NCBI GenBank assembly: GCA_023418355.1
Contig: JAEZZU010000216.1
Span: 1 to 26,398 of the forward strand
Source of the DNA: Pseudomonadota bacterium
GTDB lineage: Bacteria; Pseudomonadota; Gammaproteobacteria; Burkholderiales; Burkholderiaceae_C
DNA length: 26,398 nt
Direction: 5' to 3'
In this document: in pieces, positions 23,331 to 26,398 of the stretch
How positions within the stretch are numbered: the first letter of the stretch is position 1
How the letters are laid out: every line of letters begins with the position of its first letter
Position numbers and translations under genes: made by a program
The notes under the pieces: generated by a model
Database searches by the model: none
Seen by the model: only the letters and a program-made list of their open reading frames with translations
Told to the model about the DNA's origin: nothing

Positions 23331-23992
23331 CCCTGCCGCTGTTTGACGTCGAACCCCAGTCCCCGCAAGCCATTGCAGACGGTGCCGTGTTGCTGCGCGG
23401 CTGGGCTGCGGTGAACGACATGCAGTGGATTGCCGCGGTGCAGCAGGTGCTGGACCAGCAGCCATTGCAGGCGGCGTACACGGCCAGCGGCCTGCCCATG
23501 TCGGTGCGCACCAGCAATTGCGGGGAGTGGGGCTGGGCGGCCAGCCGCAACGGCTATGGCTATACGCGCAGCGATCCGGCCACGGGCAAGCCCTGGCCTG
23601 CCATGCCTCTCTTTTTGAAGCAGCAAGCGCAGACACTGTCTGCGCAAGCAGGCTATTTGGGCTTTGATCCCGATGTCTGCCTGATCAACTGCTACACCGT
23701 CGGCGCCAAGATGGGCCTGCACCAGGATGCCGATGAAAAGGACAAGACCGCACCGATTGTTTCTGTGTCGCTGGGCTTGCCCTGCACCTTTGTATGGGGC
23801 GGCCTGCAGCGCTCTGACCCGGTGCGCAGCTTTCGCTTGGAGCATGGCGATGTGCTGGTCTGGGGCGGCGCTTCGCGCATGGTGTTTCATGGCGTGCGAC
23901 CGCTGCAGGCCGGGCAGCACCATCTGCTGGGTGCGCAGCGCTGGAATCTGACCTTTCGCATGGCGCAGCGCAGTTATGCGATTTCACAATAA
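23327..23992 (+). CDS. alkB: AlkB-type 2-oxoglutarate/Fe(II) DNA dealkylation dioxygenase
   Basis: A 221-residue AlkB homologue that oxidatively removes N1-methyladenine and N3-methylcytosine lesions. The iron ligands are H132 and D134 in LHQDADE and H188 in VFHGV. The 2-oxoglutarate arginines are R205 and R211 in RWNLTFR. SLGLPCTFVWGG and LEHGDVLVWGG are standard, and the length matches E. coli AlkB. Its ATG lies inside the hutG stop (ATGA), so it is translationally coupled to a histidine-degradation gene. No ada or other repair gene is nearby. Whether expression follows hut induction is untested. Confidence 0.95.
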   Translation: MTLPLFDVEPQSPQAIADGAVLLRGWAAVNDMQWIAAVQQVLDQQPLQAAYTASGLPMSVRTSNCGEWGWAASRNGYGYTRSDPATGKPWPAMPLFLKQQAQTLSAQAGYLGFDPDVCLINCYTVGAKMGLHQDADEKDKTAPIVSVSLGLPCTFVWGGLQRSDPVRSFRLEHGDVLVWGGASRMVFHGVRPLQAGQHHLLGAQRWNLTFRMAQRSYAISQ

Positions 23993-24019
23993 CTCTTCCA
24001 TCATTGGAGGGAATTGTGT

Positions 24020-24718
24020 ATGCCGCAATTTTTTAAACCTGAACAAGAAGAAGCATTCTTGCAGTGGGAGCAAGCGCATCCTCATGGTTTTTTTGTGAAT
24101 TCAAGCCCTGGTCGCTGGAATCCGAAATACTTGGTTGCCCACGACATTGGATGTAGCTCCGTTCATAGGCATAAAGGGCGGATGCTCCAGTATTCAAAGC
24201 ATTGCTTTGAAAGCGTAGAAGAGTTTTTTCAATTCTTTGAACAGCAAGGAGGCTCTCTACTTCGCTATTCATGCCAACAGTGCAAGATTGCTCGCCGGTT
24301 TGCAACCAACGATTTTTCACAACTTCAGTATCTGGAAAAGTTATTGCGAACTTCTTATGAAGTTGAAGGCAAGCAGATGCCAATGCCCAAAGGCCTGCTG
24401 AAACCGGAAAAAAGGTTGGTGCAGGCAAGGGCAGAGTTTGTCAGAGACCCTTCCGTGGTTGCATGGGTCCTGGATCAAGCGAAAGGACGCTGCGAGTGCT
24501 GTGGAACATCCCATACCTTCCTTACGGACAGTGGCCAGATGTATCTGGAGGTGCATCACGTAGTACCTCTGGCAGAAGGCGGCCCTGATACCCCGCAAAA
24601 CGCCGTCGCTGTTTGCCCTACCTGCCACCGTGCATTGCACTACGCCAGCGATAGGCAGGAGCGAAGAGAGAAACTGTATGGGAGTCTTGAGCGCTTACGG
24701 CGCCCCCAACGCCGTTGA
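24020..24718 (+). CDS. HNH endonuclease family protein, probably acquired
   Basis: A 232-residue protein with a C-terminal HNH nuclease domain. C158, C160 and C161 lie in GRCECCG; the catalytic EVHHVVPLAEGG has H179 and H180; N194 follows, then C199-P-T-C202-H203. The zinc cysteines and the HNH core are intact. The first 150 residues hold HGFFVNSSPGRWNPKYLVAH and a possible metal pair in YSCQQCK, and are not recognised. Start ATG 24020 has GGAGGG 8 bp upstream. Four 60-base lines sampled across the gene (24061, 24181, 24241, 24301) give 104 G/C of 240 (43%), against 44 of 60 in a hutI line, so it looks horizontally acquired. No partner methylase is seen. Confidence 0.83.
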   Translation: MPQFFKPEQEEAFLQWEQAHPHGFFVNSSPGRWNPKYLVAHDIGCSSVHRHKGRMLQYSKHCFESVEEFFQFFEQQGGSLLRYSCQQCKIARRFATNDFSQLQYLEKLLRTSYEVEGKQMPMPKGLLKPEKRLVQARAEFVRDPSVVAWVLDQAKGRCECCGTSHTFLTDSGQMYLEVHHVVPLAEGGPDTPQNAVAVCPTCHRALHYASDRQERREKLYGSLERLRRPQRR

Positions 24719-24737
24719 AGATGCGCTGTATCTTCTG

Positions 24738-24771
24738 AGGGGTTCAGGTGGCAAACCTACAATCAACCCCT
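24738..24771 (+). promoter_or_regulatory. Leader hairpin and CTACAATC -10 box before metH
   Basis: AGGGGTT (24738–24744) pairs with AACCCCT (24765–24771), directly before ATG 24772. An inner AGGT/ACCT stem (24746–24749 with 24755–24758) extends it. TACAAT (24758–24763) is also a good -10 box, which would start transcription almost at the ATG. The two readings, leaderless or hairpin-controlled, are alternatives. Confidence 0.35.
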
Positions 24772-25836
24772 ATGAGCCTGCCTAACTACACCCGCGCCCA
24801 AGAACTGCCCGCACTGCTGCAACAGCGTATCGCCATCCTCGATGGCGCCATGGGCACCATGATCCAACGCTTCAAGCTGGGCGAAGCCCAGTACCGCGGC
24901 GACGGTTACACCGGCGCGGACGGGGCAGGCGATCGCTTCAAAGACTTCCCCCGTGACGTCAAGGGCAACAACGAGCTGCTGTCCATCACCCGTCCCGATG
25001 TGATTCGTGACATTCACGAGCGCTATCTGGCCGCCGGTGCCGACCTGATCGAAACCAATACCTTCGGTGCCACCACCGTGGCGCAGGAAGACTACGGCAT
25101 GGCCGATCTGGCGCGCGAGATGAACCTCAAGAGCGCGCAGATTGCCCGTGCAGCCTGCGACAAGTTCAGCGTCAACGGCCGCAAGTGCTATGTGGCGGGA
25201 GCTCTTGGCCCCACGCCCAAGACCGCATCGATCAGCCCCGATGTGAACGACCCTGGCGCGCGCAATGTGGACTTTGAAACCCTGCGCAAAGCCTACTTTG
25301 AACAAACCGTGGCGCTGATCGAAGGCGGTGCGGACGTGATCCTGGTCGAAACCATTTTCGACACGCTCAACGCCAAGGCCGCGCTGTTTGCCGTGGAAGA
25401 AGCGTTTGATGCCACCGGCGAAGTGCTGCCCATCATGATCAGCGGCACGGTGACGGATGCTTCGGGCCGCATTCTGTCCGGCCAGACTGTGACCGCCTTC
25501 TGGCACAGCGTGCGCCACAGCAACCCACTGTCCGTGGGCCTGAACTGCGCGCTGGGCGCAACCCTGATGCGCCCCTACATCCAGGAGCTGGCCAAGGCTG
25601 CGCCTGACACCTTCATCAGCTGCTACCCCAATGCGGGTCTGCCCAACCCCATGAGCGATACCGGCTTTGACGAAACGCCGGACGTGACCAGCCGCCTGGT
25701 GCACGAGTTTGCGGCCGAAGGTCTGGTGAACATCGTCGGCGGCTGCTGCGGCACGACACCTGACCACATTGGCGCGATTGCCAAGGCCGTGTCTTCCGAT
25801 AAGGGCCGCAAGCTGTTCTATCCCGCTGAGGCGTAA
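24772..25836 (+). CDS. metH: Homocysteine S-methyltransferase module of a split MetH
   Basis: A 354-residue protein equal to only the N-terminal homocysteine-binding module of cobalamin-dependent methionine synthase. ILDGAMGTMIQ opens the barrel. Zinc cysteines are C259 in GLNCALG and C325/C326 in GGCCGTTPDH. DLIETNTFGATT and VAGALGPTPKTAS are typical of MetH. It ends normally at TAA with no frameshift, so it is a complete half-protein. The folate, cobalamin and activation domains must be a separate gene, as is usual in Burkholderiales. That gene is not in this window: the next gene is unrelated. ATG 24772 is preferred for the homologous N-terminus; GTG 24748 has a nearby AGGGG and stays possible. 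Confidence 0.92.
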   Translation: MSLPNYTRAQELPALLQQRIAILDGAMGTMIQRFKLGEAQYRGDGYTGADGAGDRFKDFPRDVKGNNELLSITRPDVIRDIHERYLAAGADLIETNTFGATTVAQEDYGMADLAREMNLKSAQIARAACDKFSVNGRKCYVAGALGPTPKTASISPDVNDPGARNVDFETLRKAYFEQTVALIEGGADVILVETIFDTLNAKAALFAVEEAFDATGEVLPIMISGTVTDASGRILSGQTVTAFWHSVRHSNPLSVGLNCALGATLMRPYIQELAKAAPDTFISCYPNAGLPNPMSDTGFDETPDVTSRLVHEFAAEGLVNIVGGCCGTTPDHIGAIAKAVSSDKGRKLFYPAEA

Positions 25837-25863
25837 ACCGGCTGCGCTGATAAAAATCGGCAT

Positions 25864-25912
25864 AAAAATAGCTGCCAGCGCTGATGTATCAAGAGCTGGC
25901 AGCTATTTTTTT
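25864..25912 (+). terminator. Repeat-derived bidirectional terminator (intergenic repeat copy B)
   Basis: The arms 25864–25879 and 25895–25910 pair perfectly over 16 bp around a 15-nt loop, with A-rich and T-rich ends. It lies between the convergent metH (+) and PACE gene (-), so it can stop both. The arm and loop sequence match the short repeat copies at 786–845 and 18619–18665. Confidence 0.88.
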
Positions 25913-25922
25913 ATGTGTTGTC

Positions 25923-26390
25923 TTATGCCTGCTGCTGCAGCATCTGGGCGCCTGCTGGCAACCCGAAGATGCGGTCAAAACACCAGTTGAAGATGTAGGT
26001 GTAGATCAGGAAAAAGGTCAGAATGCCGGCTTCCAGCACGGTGGCCTGCCACAGCGAAATATCAAACCACCAGGCCATCAGCGGAATCAGCATGGCGGCA
26101 ATACCGCCTTCAAAGCCGATGGCGTGGGCCACGCGGCGCAGCACGGAGCGGCCCTTCTTGGTCTGGCGGGCTTCCCACTTCTCAAAAAACCAGTTGAAGA
26201 TGACGTTCCACGCAATGGCGATGGCCGAGGAAACAACGGCCATGGCCCCGGACGACGTGGGCTCCTGCCCGATGGCCATGAACAGCGCGCTGCAGGCGAT
26301 GATGGCAATGGTTTCATACAGGCCGACAAAAACGACGCGGCGCCAGGGGCCCTGCAGGCCCACGGCTTGTTGTGTAGTAATGGATGACAT
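25923..26390 (-). CDS. PACE family efflux transporter (AceI-like)
   Basis: A 155-residue inner-membrane protein with four hydrophobic segments arranged as two tandem bacterial-transmembrane-pair domains. The first includes RRVVFVGLYETIAIIACSAL and IAWNVIFNWFFEKWE. The second includes RVAHAIGFEGGIAAMLIPLM and ILTFFLIYTYIFNWCFDRIF. The acidic residue in each first helix (YETI and FEGG) and the NW(F/C)F motifs are hallmarks of the PACE family, whose members export chlorhexidine, acriflavine or short diamines. The start is ATG at 26390; only eight bases lie beyond it, so its promoter is outside the window. It is convergent with metH. Confidence 0.92.
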   Translation of the reverse strand: MSSITTQQAVGLQGPWRRVVFVGLYETIAIIACSALFMAIGQEPTSSGAMAVVSSAIAIAWNVIFNWFFEKWEARQTKKGRSVLRRVAHAIGFEGGIAAMLIPLMAWWFDISLWQATVLEAGILTFFLIYTYIFNWCFDRIFGLPAGAQMLQQQA

Positions 26391-26398
26391 ATGGGGGC

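Noticed and set aside
24719..24771. Cobalamin or SAM riboswitch before metH
   Set aside because: Only 53 bases are available and no conserved riboswitch boxes are visible; a simple hairpin explains the pairing.
1..26398. CRISPR arrays, insertion sequences, tRNA or rRNA genes
   Set aside because: No regularly spaced repeats, transposase frames or RNA-gene motifs were seen on reading through the window.

Overview
The window is GC-rich chromosomal DNA. Its gene order and protein style point to a betaproteobacterium of the Comamonadaceae, most like Comamonas or a relative. The clues are the parA–hydrolase–parB locus, the formimidoylglutamate-deiminase branch of histidine degradation, the short intergenic repeat ending near GCAGCTAT, a stand-alone MetH N-terminal module, and CTACAATC-type -10 boxes. 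This placement rests on recognition, not on a search.

Layout. Positions 15–3190 (+) hold chromosome partitioning: parA, a small alpha/beta hydrolase, parB and a membrane-anchored methyltransferase. At 3208–5451 an AraC-type regulator (-) is divergent from an MFS exporter (+), with a candidate two-turn AraC operator between them. At 5519–6460 (-) is a fumarylacetoacetase/hydratase-family enzyme. After a 330-bp AT-rich regulatory stretch comes a glutamate dehydrogenase (6791–8098). Next are an unknown Ala/Gln-rich protein with a four-cysteine tail (-, 8174–9334) and a D-2-hydroxyglutarate/D-lactate-type FAD dehydrogenase (9463–10845).

The centre is a complete histidine-utilisation (hut) region, 11022–23330, all on the + strand. 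Unit 1 is an ABC importer (binding protein, permease, ATPase) followed by the repressor hutC. It is preceded by an exact sigma-54 consensus and a perfect palindrome of the GntR/HutC type. Unit 2 is hutH, hutU, hutD, hutI, a hisC-like aminotransferase, hutF, hutG and alkB. It sits behind a terminator and a second, near-identical HutC-type box. The encoded route is histidine to urocanate, imidazolonepropionate, formiminoglutamate, formylglutamate, then glutamate plus formate. Glutamate could then go to 2-oxoglutarate through the nearby dehydrogenase.

The right end holds a low-GC HNH endonuclease gene (24020–24718), the homocysteine-methyltransferase half of a split MetH, a repeat-derived bidirectional terminator, and a PACE-family efflux protein (-, 25923–26390).

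The most noteworthy points are the two-box, sigma-54-linked hut control scheme; the hisC paralogue and alkB inside a histidine-catabolic operon; the four-cysteine tail protein; a recurring intergenic repeat that acts as terminator or abuts gene starts; and the operator-like repeats at araC/MFS and gdhA. No tRNA, rRNA, CRISPR array, insertion sequence or parS site was seen.
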